The notes under the pieces were generated by a model that ran no database searches, was not told where the DNA came from, and worked only from the letters and a program-made list of their open reading frames with translations. A program made the translations under genes and the position numbers. A stretch of 64,000 nt of DNA from Luteimonas marina (lineage in GTDB: Bacteria; Pseudomonadota; Gammaproteobacteria; Xanthomonadales; Xanthomonadaceae), in the NCBI RefSeq assembly GCF_007859325.1, contig NZ_VOHK01000009.1:1-64000 (forward strand), in the 5' to 3' direction. Position 1 is the stretch's first letter; each line of letters begins with the position of its first letter. Shown one piece after another: positions 20,851 to 31,743 of the stretch.

Positions 20851-22193
20851 GCATTCCTCCCGAGGCCGCCGAAGGTCGGCTCGATGCGTGGGCGCAGGCG
20901 GCTGGTGCCGCGCGCGCCGGCGACCGCGGACGGCGGCGGCTGCGTGGTCGGCGGCGGCGCCGGCGCCGGCGCATCGCCGCCCGGGCCCTTCGCGCCCTCG
21001 CCGCGCAGGCGCGCGACCTGGCGCTGGGCGCGGTCGAGTTCGTAGGACACGCGCAGCAGCAGACCGATCGCGACGCAGGTCATCATCACGCTGGAGCCGC
21101 CGGACGAGATCAGCGGCAGGGTCAGCCCCTTGGTCGGCAGCAGCCCGAGGTTGACGCCCATCGAGACCAGGCTCTGCAGGCCGATCATCAGCGCCACGCC
21201 GAAGGCGCAGTAGCCGGCAAAATGGCGCCGCATCTCCACGCAGCGATAGCCGATCCACAGCGCGCGGCCGACCAGGGCGGCGAACAGCGCGATCACGAAG
21301 AACACGCCGACGAAGCCTAGTTCCTCGCCGATCACCGAGAAGATGAAGTCGGTATGCGCCTCCGGCAGGTAGGACAGCTTCTGGATCGACGCACCGAGGC
21401 CGACGCCGGCCAGCTCGCCGCGGCCGATGGCCATCAGCGCGTTGCTCAGCTGGTAGCCGGCGCCGAGCTGGTCGTCCCACGGGTTCCAGAACGAGGTGAT
21501 GCGGCGCAGGCGATAGGGTTCGATCACCGCCACCGCCACCAGCGCCGGCAGCAGGCCCAGCACCGGCAGCATCATGCGCTTGAGGTGGCCGCCGCCGAGC
21601 ACCAGCATGCAGGCGGTGACCGCGAGCAGCATCGTCGCCGAGCCGAAGTCCGGCTGCATCAGCAGCAGGCCCACCAGCACGACCGCCACGCCGATCGGCT
21701 TGAGCATCGCCGCCCAGGTCGCGTTGACCTCGTCGCGGAAGCGCACCAGGTAGCTCGCCAGCCAGACCAGGTAGAGGATCTTCACCGCCTCGACCACCTG
21801 GAAGTTCGACACGCCGAGGTTGATCCAGCGGCGCGCGCCGTTGACGGTGTGGCCGAGGCCGGGCACGAACACCAGCAGCAGCAGCAGCACGCACAGCGCC
21901 AGCAGCGCCTGCGGGTACTTCTCCACCAGCTTCAGGTCGGTGCGCATCACCACCGCGCACAGCACGATGCCCACGGCCAGGAACACGACGTGGCGGACGA
22001 GGTAGTAGAACGGGCCCTCGCCGTGGTTCACCGCGACCGCGATCGAGCTGGACGCGACCATGACCACGCCGAAGGCCGCGATCGTCGCCACGATCGCCAG
22101 CAGCCAGCCGTCGTAGCGCCCCTCGATCGCGTCCAGGCGCGTGGCCTGGCGGGCGCCGCTTTCGAATGCGCGGGAATCGAACGTCGTGCTCAT
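20847..22193 (-). CDS. ftsW: Peptidoglycan glycosyltransferase FtsW
   Basis: 448 residues. SEDS-family septal glycosyltransferase that works with FtsI. About ten membrane segments; signature words [40 protein letters not shown] and [10 protein letters not shown]. After the last helix comes a tail of about 65 residues rich in Pro and Ala ([17 protein letters not shown]) ending [17 protein letters not shown]. The start codon overlaps the mraY stop by one base (TGATG). murC follows at once, where murG is expected. Confidence 0.96.
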
Positions 22194-23278
22194 CAGCGCA
22201 CCTTCAGGGTGGCGAGCCCGACCAGGACCAGGATCACCGAGATGATCCAGAAGCGCACGATCACGCGCGGCTCCGGCCAGCCTTTGAGCTCGAAGTGGTG
22301 GTGGATCGGCGCCATGCGGAACACGCGCTTGCCGGTGAGCTTGAACGAGGCCACCTGGATCATCACCGACAGCGTCTCGATGACGAAGATGCCGCCCATG
22401 ATCACCAGCACCAGTTCCTGGCGCACGATCACCGCGATCGTGCCGAGCACCGCACCGAGCGCGAGCGCGCCGATGTCGCCCATGAACACCATCGCCGGAT
22501 AGGTGTTGAACCACAGGAAGCCGAGCCCGGCGCCGGCGATCGCGGCGCAGATGATCGCAAGCTCGCCCGCGCCCGGCACCACCGGAATCTGCAGGTAGCG
22601 CGCGAACTCGGCGTGGCCCGAGGCGTAGGCGAACACCGCCAGGCCGCAGGCGACCAGCACCGTCGGCATGATCGCGAGGCCGTCGAGGCCGTCGGTGAGG
22701 TTGACCGCGTTGGAGAAGCCGACGATCCAGAAGTAGGCGATCGCGACGAAGCCGACGCCGGCCAGCGGCAGCGCCACAGACTTGAAGAACGGCACGAAGA
22801 ACGTGGTCGCCGCCGGCACGTCGGCGTAGAGGTACAGGTACACGCCCGCGGCGAGGCCGAAGATCGACTGCAGCAGGTACTTCCAGCGCGACTTGAGGCC
22901 GTTGGGGTCGCGCTTGACGATCTTGATCCAGTCGTCGTACCAGCCGATCGCGCCGAACGCCACCATCACCAGCAGCACCACCCACACGTACTTGTTGCGC
23001 AGGTCGCCCCACAGCAGCACCGACGCAAAGACCGTGAACAGGATCAGCGCACCGCCCATCGTCGGCGTGCCCGCCTTGGAGAAGTGCGACTGCGGGCCGT
23101 CCTGGCGGATCGGCTGGCCGCCCTTGTACTGGGCCAGCTTGCGGATCACCGCCGGGCCCCACCACAGCGACAGGAACAGCGCGGTCAGCGCGGCGAGGAT
23201 GCCACGGAAGGTGAGGTAGCCGAACAGGCCGAACAGGCCTTCGAGCTGCTGCAGCCAGCGTGTCAGTTCAAGCAGCAT
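22193..23278 (-). CDS. mraY: Phospho-MurNAc-pentapeptide transferase (lipid I synthase)
   Basis: 361 residues, the family length. Ten-helix membrane enzyme that attaches phospho-MurNAc-pentapeptide to undecaprenyl phosphate. Motifs: [23 protein letters not shown] (aspartates for Mg), [13 protein letters not shown] and the HHHFE loop ([13 protein letters not shown]). [16 protein letters not shown] was chosen as the N-terminus; 11 more codons upstream overlap murF and match nothing. Confidence 0.97.
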   Translation of the reverse strand: MLLELTRWLQQLEGLFGLFGYLTFRGILAALTALFLSLWWGPAVIRKLAQYKGGQPIRQDGPQSHFSKAGTPTMGGALILFTVFASVLLWGDLRNKYVWVVLLVMVAFGAIGWYDDWIKIVKRDPNGLKSRWKYLLQSIFGLAAGVYLYLYADVPAATTFFVPFFKSVALPLAGVGFVAIAYFWIVGFSNAVNLTDGLDGLAIMPTVLVACGLAVFAYASGHAEFARYLQIPVVPGAGELAIICAAIAGAGLGFLWFNTYPAMVFMGDIGALALGAVLGTIAVIVRQELVLVIMGGIFVIETLSVMIQVASFKLTGKRVFRMAPIHHHFELKGWPEPRVIVRFWIISVILVLVGLATLKVR

Positions 23279-24659
23279 CGTGATCCCCCGTGTCGCGTGG
23301 CAACAGCGCATCGACGATGCGGTCCATCGCGCTGCCGCGCGAACCCTTCACCAGCAGGCGCACGCCCGAGTGCAGGTCCACACGCAGCGCGTCGACCAGG
23401 GCGTCGTGGCTGTCGAAATGGCGCCCGCCGTCGCCGAAGGCCTCGACCGCGGCGGCGCTCAGCGGCCCGAGCGCGTACAGCCGCGCGATGCCGGCGCGCT
23501 GCGCGCGGCGACCGGCTTCGGCATGCAGCGCCACCGCGTCCTCGCCGAGCTCGCGCATGTCGCCGAGCACCAGCCAGTTCTCGCCGCTGGCCGCGGCCAG
23601 CGTGTCGATCGCGGCGTTCAGCGAACCCGGGTTGGCGTTGTAGCTGTCGTCGATCAGGATCGCGCCGTTGTCGAGGCGATGGCGCACGAGGCGGCCCTTC
23701 ACCGGCTCGGCCTCCGACAGCGCCTGCGCGATCGTCGCCAGCGGCACGCCGAGCGCCAGCGTGATCGTGGCCGCGGCCAGCGCGTTGGCGACGTTGTGGC
23801 GGCCCGGCAGCGGCAGCGACACCCTGGCCTCGCCCGCCGGCGTGGCCAGGGTGAAGCGCGAGACCTCGTCGTCGAGCCGGAGGTCGCGCGCGGTGACGTC
23901 GGCGCTCGCTTCCAGGCCGAAGCGCAGCAGCCGGCGGCCGTGGGCGCGCTCGGCGAAGTACGGCGCGAAGGCGTCGTCGGCGTTGATCACGGCGACGCCG
24001 TCGTGCGGCAGCGCGTCGTAGATCGCGGCCTTGGTGTCGGCGATGCCGAGCAGGCTCTGCATCCGCTCCAGGTGCGCCGGCGCGACATTGTTCACCAGTG
24101 CCACGTCCGGGCGCACGATCCCGGTCAGGTAGGCGATGTCGTTGTGCTTGCCGGCGCCCATCTCGTAGACCGCGACGTCGGCGTCGTCGGGCGCGTCGAT
24201 CACCGCCAGCGGCAGGCCGATCTCGTTGTTGCGGTTGCCGGGGTTGGCGTAGGCCGCCAGCGTGCGCGACAGGATCGCCAGCGTGAGCTGCTTGACGCTG
24301 GTCTTGCCGTTGCTGCCGGTGATCCCGACCACCTTGCCGGTGCGGGCGTGCTGCAGCGACGCAGCCAGCGCGGCCAGCGCACGCTCGGTGTCCGCCACCA
24401 CCACCTGCGGCAGCGGCGCGTCGCAGGCGCGCGAGACCAGCGCCGCGCGCGCGCCCTGTTCGGCGGCGGTCGCGACGTGGTCATGGCCATCGAAGTTCGC
24501 GCCCTTGAGCGCGATGAACAGCGCCGCGCGGCCATCGCTGGCGTCGAGCGTGCGGGTGTCGGTCTCGACCGCGTCGATCAGCACGTCGTCGCCCTGCCCG
24601 CCCCCATGCAGACGGCCGTTGGTCCATTGCGCGATGCGCGAAAGCGGCAGCGGCTTCAT
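23268..24659 (-). CDS. murF: UDP-MurNAc-tripeptide--D-Ala-D-Ala ligase
   Basis: 463 residues. Completes the pentapeptide by adding the product of Ddl. P-loop [17 protein letters not shown]-contact block [24 protein letters not shown] and the C-terminal [11 protein letters not shown]. Overlaps murE by 4 nt and mraY by 11 nt. Confidence 0.97.
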   Translation of the reverse strand: MKPLPLSRIAQWTNGRLHGGGQGDDVLIDAVETDTRTLDASDGRAALFIALKGANFDGHDHVATAAEQGARAALVSRACDAPLPQVVVADTERALAALAASLQHARTGKVVGITGSNGKTSVKQLTLAILSRTLAAYANPGNRNNEIGLPLAVIDAPDDADVAVYEMGAGKHNDIAYLTGIVRPDVALVNNVAPAHLERMQSLLGIADTKAAIYDALPHDGVAVINADDAFAPYFAERAHGRRLLRFGLEASADVTARDLRLDDEVSRFTLATPAGEARVSLPLPGRHNVANALAAATITLALGVPLATIAQALSEAEPVKGRLVRHRLDNGAILIDDSYNANPGSLNAAIDTLAAASGENWLVLGDMRELGEDAVALHAEAGRRAQRAGIARLYALGPLSAAAVEAFGDGGRHFDSHDALVDALRVDLHSGVRLLVKGSRGSAMDRIVDALLPRDTGDHDAA

Positions 24660-26128
24660 GGCGCGGCCTCCAGCGCTTCGCGCGCGACCAGCCCGTCGTC
24701 GAAGGGATGCTTCACCCCGGCGATGTCCTGGTAAGTCTCGTGGCCCTTGCCGGCGATCAGCACGATGTCGCCCGCCTTCGCGCGGCCGATGGCGCCGCTG
24801 ATCGCGGCGCGACGATCGCGCTGCACGACCACGCGCCGCGGATGCGCAAAACCGGCCATGATCCCGGCCACGATCGCGTCACCGTCCTCGCCGCGGGGGT
24901 TGTCGTCGGTGACCACGACCTCGTCGGCCAGGCGCTCGGCGATCGCGGCCATCTGCGGGCGCTTGCCGGTGTCGCGCTCGCCGCCGCAGCCGAACACGCA
25001 GACCAGGCGCCCGCGCAGGTGGCCGCGCAGCGATTCCAGCGCCTGCTCCAGCGGATCGGGCTTGTGCGAATAGTCGACCACCACCAGCGGCAGGTCGCCG
25101 CCGCCGAGGCGGTTCATGCGCCCCGGGATCGGCTGCAGCCTGCCGAGCACACCGGCGATCGCGTCCACGTCGAAGTCCAGCGCGTGCAGCACGCCGGCCA
25201 CGACCAGCAGGTTGTCGATATTGAAGCGCCCCAGCAGCGGCGAGGCGATGCGACGCACGCGGCCGTCGAGATGCAGGTCGAAGGCGATGCCGTCGGCGTC
25301 GAGCGAGACGTCCTGCGCACGCACCGGGGCGTCGGCGGCGCCACGCGCGCTGGTGCCGATGGCTCGCAGCGCGTCCGGCAGCGCGGCGAACAACCGGCGG
25401 CCGTAGGCGTCGTCGAGGTTCACCACCGCCGCGCGCAGGCCCGGCGTCGCGAACAGCTTCGCCTTCGCCGCGCCGTAGGTGTCCATGTCGCCGTGGTAGT
25501 CGAGATGGTCGCGGCTGAGGTTGGTGAACACGCCGACCGCGAAATGCACCGCGTCCACGCGCCCCTGGTCGAGCGCATGCGAGCTGACTTCCATCGCGAT
25601 CGCCTGCGCGCCTTGCTCGCGCAGCTGCGCGAGCAGCGCATGCGTCTGCAGCACCAGCGGCGTGGTGAAGCCGGTCGGCTGCGCCTGGCCGTACAGTCCC
25701 GCGCCGAGCGTGCCGATGGTGCCGCTGCGCACGCCGCACAGGTCCAGCGCCTGCGCCAGCAGTTGCACGGTGGAGGTCTTGCCGCTGGTGCCGGTGACGC
25801 CGATCGCGGTCATGCCCGCGGACGGACGGCCGTGGAACTCATCGGCCATCGCGCCCATGCGCGCGCGCAGGCCGGGCACGGCGATGGCGTCGGCCGGCGG
25901 CGGCGGCACGTCGTCCGGCACCGGCGGCTCGAACAGGATCGCGCGCGCGCCGGCGCGCCGGGCCTGCTCGACGAAATGCAGGCCGTGCGTGCCGAAGCCG
26001 CCGATCGCGACGAAGGCATCGCCTTCGCGCACGTCGCGGCTGTCGAGCACCAGCCCGGCGATCGACAGCGACGCGGGCACGCCGGCCACCTCGGGCAGCA
26101 GCCGCGACAGCGGCATCAGGCGGCTCAT
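24656..26128 (-). CDS. murE: UDP-MurNAc-L-Ala-D-Glu--2,6-diaminopimelate ligase
   Basis: 490 residues. P-loop [26 protein letters not shown] with the carbamylated-lysine region, and the substrate-choosing motif DNPR ([10 protein letters not shown]), which indicates meso-diaminopimelate rather than lysine as the third residue and fits a Gram-negative wall. The start overlaps the ftsI stop (ATGA). A second Met at residue 5 is an alternative start. Confidence 0.97.
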   Translation of the reverse strand: MSRLMPLSRLLPEVAGVPASLSIAGLVLDSRDVREGDAFVAIGGFGTHGLHFVEQARRAGARAILFEPPVPDDVPPPPADAIAVPGLRARMGAMADEFHGRPSAGMTAIGVTGTSGKTSTVQLLAQALDLCGVRSGTIGTLGAGLYGQAQPTGFTTPLVLQTHALLAQLREQGAQAIAMEVSSHALDQGRVDAVHFAVGVFTNLSRDHLDYHGDMDTYGAAKAKLFATPGLRAAVVNLDDAYGRRLFAALPDALRAIGTSARGAADAPVRAQDVSLDADGIAFDLHLDGRVRRIASPLLGRFNIDNLLVVAGVLHALDFDVDAIAGVLGRLQPIPGRMNRLGGGDLPLVVVDYSHKPDPLEQALESLRGHLRGRLVCVFGCGGERDTGKRPQMAAIAERLADEVVVTDDNPRGEDGDAIVAGIMAGFAHPRRVVVQRDRRAAISGAIGRAKAGDIVLIAGKGHETYQDIAGVKHPFDDGLVAREALEAAP

Positions 26129-27960
26129 CGCGCCGCCCCCGGCTGCGCCGCGGTACCGGCCGCGACGGTGGCGGGCGCCGCGACCTTCGCCACCCGGGCC
26201 TTCTTCGCTTCCTCGGCGGCCTGCGCCGCCAGCCAGGTCTCGATGTCGTCCGGCGGCACGTCCATCAGCCGCAGCGCGCCCTCCATCACCCGCGCGAACA
26301 GCGGCGCGGAGACGTAGCCGCCGCCGTAGGTGGAACCGCCGCCGGAGGGATCGGGATCGTTGACCACCACGGTCACCGCGAAGCGCGGCTTGTCGACCGG
26401 TACCAGCCCGGCGAAATAGGCGATGTAGCGACGCGAGTAGCCGCCGCCCGAAGACTTGCGCGCGGTGCCGGTCTTGCCGGCGACGTGGTAGCCCAGGATC
26501 GCCGCGCGCGTCGCGGTGCCGCCCGGCTCGGTGACGGTCTGCATCATCTGCATGACCTGCGCGGCGACCTTCGGGTCGAGCACCTGCTTCGCCTCGCCGC
26601 CGGAGCCACCCTTGACGAAGGTCGGCGTCACCGCGCGGCCGCCGTTGCCGAGCGTGGCGTAGGCGCGCGCGATCTGCAGCGGCGTCACCGACAGGCCGTA
26701 GCCGTAGGACAGGGTCTGCTTGGTGGTGCCGTCCCAGCGCTCGGGCGTACGGAAATTGCCCGGCGCCTCGCCCGGGAAGCCGCTGCCGGTGCTGGAGCCG
26801 TAGCCGAGGCGGCGCAGGAAGGCGTCGAACTCGCGGTCGGGCAGCAGCTTGACGATCTTCGACACGCCGACGTTGGAGCTCTTGGTGATGATGCCGGTGG
26901 TGTCGAGCACACCGTAGTTGCGGAAGTCGCTGGTCTTGTACTTGCCGTTCGCGATCCAGCCGGGGCTGGTGTCGAAGCGCGTGGTCGGGGTAATCACGCC
27001 CGATTCGAGCGCGGCCGCGACGGTGAGCGGCTTCATCGTCGAGCCCGGCTCCAGCAGGTCGGTCACCGCGCGGTTGCGGTAGGCGTCGCGGTTCTCGCCG
27101 CTGACCTTGTTGTTGTTGTACGAAGGCAGGTTCGCCATCGCCAGCACTTCGCCGGTGGCGACGTCGAGGATCACCACCGAGCCGCTGGCGGCGCCGGCTT
27201 CGAGCAGGGTGCGCTTGAGCTCGCGGTAGGCAAGGAACTGGATGCGGCGGTCGATGCTCAGCACCAGGTCCTTGCCGGGTTCGGCGGGACGGATCAGGTC
27301 GACGTGCTCGACGATGCGGCCGTGGCGGTCGCGGATCACCTTCTGCGCGCCGGGCGTGCCGCTGAGCCAGTCGTCGAACGCCAGCTCGACGCCCTCCTGC
27401 CCCTGGTCGTCGACGTTGGTGAAGCCGAGCACGTGCGCGACCGCCTCGCCCTGCGGATAGAAGCGGCGGAACTCGCGCTGCGAGAACACGCCGGGAATGC
27501 GCAGCGCCAGGATCTTCTGCGCCACCGCCGGGTTGATCCGGCGATGCCGCGGCACGTACATGAACTCCTTGTCCTTGCGCTGCGAGACGTAGCGGGTCAG
27601 GTAGTCGGGCGGCAGGTCGGTGGCCTCGGCCAGGCGCGCGATCGCGGCCGGGTTGTTGGCCAGCTCCTGCGGATTCGCCCACAGCGATTCGACCGGCGAG
27701 GACACCGCCAGCGGCTCGCCGTTGCGGTCGGTGATCATGCCGCGCGAGGTCGGGATCGGCACCTCGCGCAGGAAGCGCGCATCCGCCTTTTTCTGGTAGA
27801 AGGCGTTGTCGACCAGCTGCAGGTCGACCGCGCGGCCGACCAGGACCACCGAGCACAGCGCCATCGCGCCGCCGACCAGCCACAGCCGCCCGCGCAGGTT
27901 GAACTGCGCGCGCGGGCGCGGCTTCTTCGCCGAACCGCCGGCGGTCTTGACGAACCTCAT
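26125..27960 (-). CDS. ftsI: Septal transpeptidase FtsI (PBP3)
   Basis: 611 residues. Class B penicillin-binding protein. A cytoplasmic basic start ([15 protein letters not shown]), one membrane helix at about 27-46, the non-catalytic PBP dimer domain ([17 protein letters not shown]), then the transpeptidase with active-site serine S307 in STMK, the SSN triad and KTGT. A C-terminal Ala/Val-rich extension (about 30 residues after the fold) is unlike the E. coli protein. Overlaps ftsL and murE by ATGA. Confidence 0.97.
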   Translation of the reverse strand: MRFVKTAGGSAKKPRPRAQFNLRGRLWLVGGAMALCSVVLVGRAVDLQLVDNAFYQKKADARFLREVPIPTSRGMITDRNGEPLAVSSPVESLWANPQELANNPAAIARLAEATDLPPDYLTRYVSQRKDKEFMYVPRHRRINPAVAQKILALRIPGVFSQREFRRFYPQGEAVAHVLGFTNVDDQGQEGVELAFDDWLSGTPGAQKVIRDRHGRIVEHVDLIRPAEPGKDLVLSIDRRIQFLAYRELKRTLLEAGAASGSVVILDVATGEVLAMANLPSYNNNKVSGENRDAYRNRAVTDLLEPGSTMKPLTVAAALESGVITPTTRFDTSPGWIANGKYKTSDFRNYGVLDTTGIITKSSNVGVSKIVKLLPDREFDAFLRRLGYGSSTGSGFPGEAPGNFRTPERWDGTTKQTLSYGYGLSVTPLQIARAYATLGNGGRAVTPTFVKGGSGGEAKQVLDPKVAAQVMQMMQTVTEPGGTATRAAILGYHVAGKTGTARKSSGGGYSRRYIAYFAGLVPVDKPRFAVTVVVNDPDPSGGGSTYGGGYVSAPLFARVMEGALRLMDVPPDDIETWLAAQAAEEAKKARVAKVAAPATVAAGTAAQPGAAR

Positions 27961-28220
27961 GGCCGCACCACCACGATCTCGCCGGCGGCGGGGAACTTCA
28001 TGCCGAGCTTGTTGCGCGCGACCTGGTCGATGCGGTTGCTCTCGGCCCAGGTCGCCTGCTCCAGCTGCAGCCGGCCGAACTCGATGTTGAGCTCGTCGCG
28101 CGCGCGCTCGAGCCGCGTCAGCTGCACGTACAGCTCGCGATGCTGGTGGCGCGCGTGGACCACGCCGATCGCGGAGATCACGGTGGCGATGACGAGCACG
28201 GCCAGGGCGATGCGGGTCAT
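27957..28220 (-). CDS. ftsL: Cell division protein FtsL
   Basis: 87 residues: a short start, one membrane helix (about 4-21, [18 protein letters not shown]) and a periplasmic coiled coil ([20 protein letters not shown]) ending with the conserved [11 protein letters not shown]. It forms the FtsQLB complex. Identified by architecture and place between rsmH and ftsI; overlaps both neighbours. Confidence 0.95.
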   Translation of the reverse strand: MTRIALAVLVIATVISAIGVVHARHQHRELYVQLTRLERARDELNIEFGRLQLEQATWAESNRIDQVARNKLGMKFPAAGEIVVVRP

Positions 28221-29266
28221 GGCCGCGGCTCCGCTGCGGCCGGGATTGGGGATTGGGGATTGGGGATTGGGGCCTGCCGTCCCGCTTTTCCGAATCCCGA
28301 ATCCCGAATTCCCAATCCCAGCTTTTCAGCCACCCGCAGCACCGCGCTGCGCGCGCGCGGATTCGCCGCCACTTCGTCTTGGGGCGCCTTGCCGGCGTCG
28401 CCGATGGCGCGCAGCGTCGGCACGAAGCCGGTCGCTTCGGGCAGGCGGCGATTGCCGGGCGGCGCCTTCGCGCGGGCGGCGATGAAGCGCTTGACGATGC
28501 GGTCCTCGAGCGAGTGGAAGCTGATCACCGCCAGCCGGCCGCCGGGCCCGAGCGCGTCGTGTGCGGCGTCGAGGCCGCGCTCGAGGTCGTCGAGCTCGCG
28601 GTTGACGTGGATACGGATCGCCTGGAACGAGCGCGTCGCCGGGTGGATTTCCCGATGGGAGCCGGCGTGTTTCCCTCGCGGCATCACCGAGGCGATCAGC
28701 TCGGCCAGTTCGGTGGTGCGGGTGAGCGGCTGCTCCGCGCGGCGCGCGACGATGGCGCGCGCGATGCGGCGGCTCATGCGCTCCTCGCCGTAGGTCCACA
28801 GCACGTCGGCGATCTCGCGCTCGTCCGCGCGCGCCAGCCACTGCGCCGCGCTTTCGCCGGATTCGGGGTCCATGCGCATGTCGAGCGGGCCGTCCTTGCC
28901 GAAGCTGAAGCCGCGATCGGCGACGTCGAGCTGCGGCGAGGACACGCCGAGGTCGAACAGCACGCCGTCGACGCCGGCCGCCGCCGCGTCCCAGCCGCCG
29001 AGGTCGGCGAAGCTGCCGCGCCGGATCGCGACCCGGGCATCGCCGGCAAACTCGCGCTGCGCCACCGCGATCGCTTCGGGATCCTTGTCCATCAGCAGCA
29101 GCCGACCTCCCGCGCCCAGGCGTTGCAGCACGCCCCGCGCATGGCCGCCGCGCCCGAACGTGCCGTCCAGATAGGTTCCGTCTTCGACCACGCGCAGCCC
29201 TTCCATGACCTGCTCGAACATCACCGGAAGGTGCGCGGACCGGACTTCCGCGCCACCGTCCGTCAC
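28217..29266 (-). CDS. rsmH: 16S rRNA m4C1402 methyltransferase with repeat-derived tail
   Basis: 349 residues. AdoMet-dependent N4-methyltransferase for C1402 of 16S rRNA. SAM motif [46 protein letters not shown] and [18 protein letters not shown] start overlaps the mraZ stop (GTGA). The family region ends near residue 315 (VAEKLGLG); the remaining 34 residues ([17 protein letters not shown], then PQSPIP) come from family D repeats at 28236-28320, still in frame up to the ATGA overlap with ftsL, the same situation as in ftsQ. Confidence 0.95.
   Translation of the reverse strand: MTDGGAEVRSAHLPVMFEQVMEGLRVVEDGTYLDGTFGRGGHARGVLQRLGAGGRLLLMDKDPEAIAVAQREFAGDARVAIRRGSFADLGGWDAAAAGVDGVLFDLGVSSPQLDVADRGFSFGKDGPLDMRMDPESGESAAQWLARADEREIADVLWTYGEERMSRRIARAIVARRAEQPLTRTTELAELIASVMPRGKHAGSHREIHPATRSFQAIRIHVNRELDDLERGLDAAHDALGPGGRLAVISFHSLEDRIVKRFIAARAKAPPGNRRLPEATGFVPTLRAIGDAGKAPQDEVAANPRARSAVLRVAEKLGLGIRDSGFGKAGRQAPIPNPQSPIPAAAEPRP
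28236..28320. repeat. Family D short tandem repeats inside the 3' end of rsmH
   Basis: GGGATTGGGGATTGGGGATT (28241-28270) faces GAATCCCGAATCCCGAATTC (28290-28312) as an imperfect inverted pair around a short unique segment. Confidence 0.8.
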
Positions 29267-29712
29267 AACTGCAGATCCACCAGGTCGTCGCCCAGGTCGG
29301 CATCGCCCAGCGTCTGCCTGATCTGCGCGAGGTGCGCCTGCTCGCTCCACAGCTCGAACTTGTCGCCCATGCCCACCAGCACCGCCTTCTTCTCGATGCC
29401 GACCGCGTTGCGGTGGCTGGCGGGAATGCCGACGCGCCCGTTGGCGTCCGGCTCGACGAAGGTCGCCGCGCCGACCAGCTTCAGCTGCAGCTGACGGTTG
29501 ACCGAGCGCGTGCGCGGCAGTGCGTTGACCTGGTCGCGCACGCGCTCCCAGACCGCCAGCGGATACAGGTAGAGGCTTCCGGACTCGAAGGGGTTGTAGG
29601 TGACCACCAGGCGATTGCCGCCAGCGCTCGCGACGAGATCCCGGTAACTGGTCGGGATCGCCAGCCGGCCCTTGTCGTCGATCGTGATGGCGGTCTCGCC
29701 CTGGAACACCAC
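29263..29712 (-). CDS. mraZ: Transcriptional regulator MraZ
   Basis: 149 residues, first gene of the division cluster. Two AbrB-like half-repeats with the DxxGR words [14 protein letters not shown] and [13 protein letters not shown]. MraZ binds repeats in its own promoter and controls the cluster. The start is GTG, with two candidates in tandem (29712 and 29709); the second gives the more common N-terminus MFQGE. Ribosome site AGGAAG. The stop overlaps rsmH. The operator it should bind lies 45-85 bp upstream. Confidence 0.96.
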   Translation of the reverse strand: MVFQGETAITIDDKGRLAIPTSYRDLVASAGGNRLVVTYNPFESGSLYLYPLAVWERVRDQVNALPRTRSVNRQLQLKLVGAATFVEPDANGRVGIPASHRNAVGIEKKAVLVGMGDKFELWSEQAHLAQIRQTLGDADLGDDLVDLQL

Positions 29713-29754
29713 TTCCTGCCCGGAGGTACCCGTCTTCGGCGGGCTTCAGCATCG

Positions 29755-29820
29755 GAAAACCACAAAATTCCCGGTTTCCCCACGAAGCGCCACCTTATGG
29801 GCGGTCCCGAACGATGTCAA
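29755..29820 (-). promoter_or_regulatory. mraZ promoter and MraZ operator
   Basis: On the minus strand TTGACA (29820-29815), a 17-bp spacer, then TAAGGT (29797-29792). Overlapping and following the -10 box are TGG boxes at 29792, 29782 and 29762, with a CGGGA one near 29773: TGGCG, TGGGG, CGGGA, TGGTT at about 10-bp steps. MraZ in E. coli binds TGGGN boxes separated by 5 bp, the same period. The position, overlapping the start site, fits autorepression of the whole cluster. Confidence 0.8.
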
Positions 29821-29890
29821 CAGCTTTCATGTGCAAATTTCATTAAGCGGGTCAATGACTTGCACGATAGTTCACAGACTTGTTCAAGCC

Positions 29891-29899
29891 TTATCCACA
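29891..29899 (+). promoter_or_regulatory. Consensus DnaA box upstream of mraZ
   Basis: TTATCCACA is a perfect high-affinity DnaA 9-mer. It lies 71 bp upstream of the mraZ -35 box in AT-richer DNA (29821-29940), with no second perfect box nearby. Single 9-mers occur by chance, but this one is well placed to influence the division promoter. Confidence 0.45.
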
Positions 29900-30020
29900 A
29901 GCTGCTGATTCGTCTCAAATTTTGAGAATGACCGCTGGACAGTCCGCATGTCGGGTGACGCTGCAGGCCTCTTCGTCAGTGATGCTGCGACGCAACATCG
30001 GCCGATATTCAACTGCTCGG

Positions 30021-30068
30021 TTGACGGTTGCGCCGTGGCAGCGCATATTCAACCACATGATTGAATAT
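30021..30068 (+). promoter_or_regulatory. arsR promoter with overlapping inverted-repeat operator
   Basis: TTGACG (30021-30026), a 17-bp spacer and CATATT (30044-30049) form a good promoter. A perfect inverted repeat ATATTCAA-N8-TTGAATAT (30045-30052 and 30061-30068) covers the -10 box and the ATG. An extra half-site ATATTCAA is at 30005-30012. The arrangement fits autorepression by the regulator encoded just downstream. Confidence 0.7.
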
Positions 30069-30368
30069 CCGTCGCCGCTCGACGGGGTGTTCCACGCCCT
30101 CTCCGATCCCACCCGGCGCGCCATGCTCGCCGCGCTGGCCGCGGGCGAGCGCAGCGTCGGCGAACTGGCCGCGCCGTTCGAGATTTCGCTGGCGGCCGCC
30201 TCCAAGCACATCCGCACGCTCGAGCGCGCCGGCCTGGTGAAGCGCACCGTGCAGGGTCGCACCCACCGTTGCGCGCTCGAGGCCGCGCCGCTGGCCGGGG
30301 CTCTGGCGTGGCTGCGCAGCCATGCGGGAGGCCGGGCCGGTGAGGAAGGTGGCGGAGCCGGCCTGTAA
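30057..30368 (+). CDS. ArsR/SmtB-family transcriptional regulator
   Basis: 103 residues. Winged helix-turn-helix: FHALSDPTRRAMLAALAAGE, then SVGELAAPFEISLAAASKHI (recognition helix) and LERAGLVKRTVQGRTHRCAL (wing). No metal-binding CxC pair is present, so this is the non-metal subgroup often found beside SRPBCC/AHSA1 genes, though no such partner is here. The ATG sits inside its own probable operator and about 10 nt from the predicted transcript start, so the mRNA may be nearly leaderless. The last 15 nt overlap the 3' end of rnpB on the other strand. Confidence 0.85.
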   Translation: MIEYPSPLDGVFHALSDPTRRAMLAALAAGERSVGELAAPFEISLAAASKHIRTLERAGLVKRTVQGRTHRCALEAAPLAGALAWLRSHAGGRAGEEGGGAGL

Positions 30369-30790
30369 GCCGGGTTCTGTCGTGGACAATCATTCCTCTA
30401 GGCGCATCGTCACCGATACGCTCGAGCAACCTACCCGGAGACACCGCGGGCCACGGCATGGTCTCCCTATTTGGTCTTGCTCCCGGTGGGGTTTGCCGTG
30501 CCGGTCCGTTACCGGACTCGCGGTGCGCTCTTACCGCACCATTTCACCCTTGCCTGTGCCCTGCCACCCCTTTGCCGTCTCCGGAACGACTTGGCCGGCT
30601 TCGCCGGCAAGTGCCGCAAGCGAGCCGCTTCGGCCAGCGGCGGCAAAGGGGTGACAGGGCCATCGGCGGTATCTTTCTGTTGCACTTTCCGTCGGCTCAC
30701 GCCGCCCAGGCGTTACCTGGCACCGTGCCCTGTGGAGCCCGGACTTTCCTCGGCATCGTTTCCGATGACGCGACTGCCCGGCCGACTCCG
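30354..30790 (-). ncRNA. rnpB: RNase P RNA (bacterial type A)
   Basis: Read on the minus strand, the 5' arm GGAGTCGGCC pairs with the 3' arm GGCCGGCTCC. The universally conserved words are present: CGAGGAAAGTCCGGGCTCC near the 5' end, ACAGAAAGATACCGCC in the middle and ACAGAACCCGGCTTACAGG near the 3' end. Length is about 437 nt; the ends are estimated from the terminal helix. It is the catalytic RNA that removes tRNA 5' leaders. Position between rsmI and mraZ is usual in this group. No U-tailed terminator is seen past the 3' end, which runs into the convergent arsR gene. Confidence 0.95.
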
Positions 30791-30842
30791 CCGAGCGCAT
30801 TGTCGCACGCCCGATTCAGGGCCGGATGAACTGCTGCCCGCG

Positions 30843-31685
30843 TCAGCTTCCGTACAAGGCCTTGCGCGGCGCGCCGGTGATCTCCGCCGCCAGCTTCGCC
30901 GCGGCGGACGGCGGCAGGTGGCCGCTGAGCAGTGCGTACACGCGACGGCCCTCGACCAGGCGCGCCTCGCCATCGTCGCCCGCGCCCTCCACCATCACCA
31001 CGAATTCGCCCTTGCGCTGGTCGGCGTCGGCGACGACGCGCGCATGCAGCTGCGCCAGGGTGCCGTCGAGCACCGTCTCGAACAGCTTGGTCAGCTCGCG
31101 CGCCAGCACCGCGCGGCGTTCGCCGCCGAAGGCCGCGACGGCATCGGCCAGCATGTCGTCGATGCGGTGCGAGGATTCGTAGAAGATCAGCGTGCGCGGT
31201 TCGCCCGCGAGCGCGGCCAGCCGCTCGCGCCGCGCCGACGCCTTCGCCGGCAGGAATCCCTCGAAGGCGAAGCGGTCGCTGGGCAGTCCGGCGACGCTCA
31301 GCGCGGCCACCAGCGCGCTCGGCCCCGGCACCGGGCTCACGCGCAGGCCGGCCTCGCGCGCGGCGCGCACCAGGCGGTAGCCGGGATCGCTGACCAGCGG
31401 CGTGCCGGCGTCGCTGACCAGGGCCAGCGACTGCCCCGCCTGCAGCCTCGCGACCAGGCGCTGCGCCAGTGCGTCCTCGTTGTGCTCGTGCAGCGCCAGC
31501 AGCGGCGTGGCGATGCCGAACTGCGACAGCAGCTGGCGGGTGTGGCGGGTGTCCTCGGCGCAGATCGCGTCGACCTCGCGCAGCACGGCCTGCGCGCGCG
31601 GCGACAGGTCACCGAGGTTGCCGATCGGCGTGGCGACGACGTGCAGCACGCCGGCGGCGGCCGGTCCGGGTTCAGCGGCTGGCAT
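30843..31685 (-). CDS. rsmI: 16S rRNA 2'-O-ribose C1402 methyltransferase
   Basis: 280 residues. Tetrapyrrole-methylase fold: LHVVATPIGNLGDLSPRA, CAEDTRHTRQLLSQFGI, LVSDAGTPLVSDPGYRLV, PVPGPSALVAALSVAGLP and FYESSHRIDD are all standard. It methylates the same nucleotide as RsmH (also in this window). Divergent from lpoA with 58 nt between the starts. Confidence 0.97.
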   Translation of the reverse strand: MPAAEPGPAAAGVLHVVATPIGNLGDLSPRAQAVLREVDAICAEDTRHTRQLLSQFGIATPLLALHEHNEDALAQRLVARLQAGQSLALVSDAGTPLVSDPGYRLVRAAREAGLRVSPVPGPSALVAALSVAGLPSDRFAFEGFLPAKASARRERLAALAGEPRTLIFYESSHRIDDMLADAVAAFGGERRAVLARELTKLFETVLDGTLAQLHARVVADADQRKGEFVVMVEGAGDDGEARLVEGRRVYALLSGHLPPSAAAKLAAEITGAPRKALYGS

Positions 31686-31707
31686 CGTCTCTCCACGGTC
31701 GGGACGG

Positions 31708-31713
31708 TAGAAT
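31708..31713 (+). promoter_or_regulatory. Candidate -10 box of lpoA
   Basis: TAGAAT followed by CG, 30 nt before the lpoA start in the short divergent gap with rsmI. The same TAGAATCG word precedes the 20-codon ORF at 53491. No clear -35 box. Confidence 0.4.
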
Positions 31714-31743
31714 CGCGGCTATTGTCCACCGCGGAGCCCGCCG

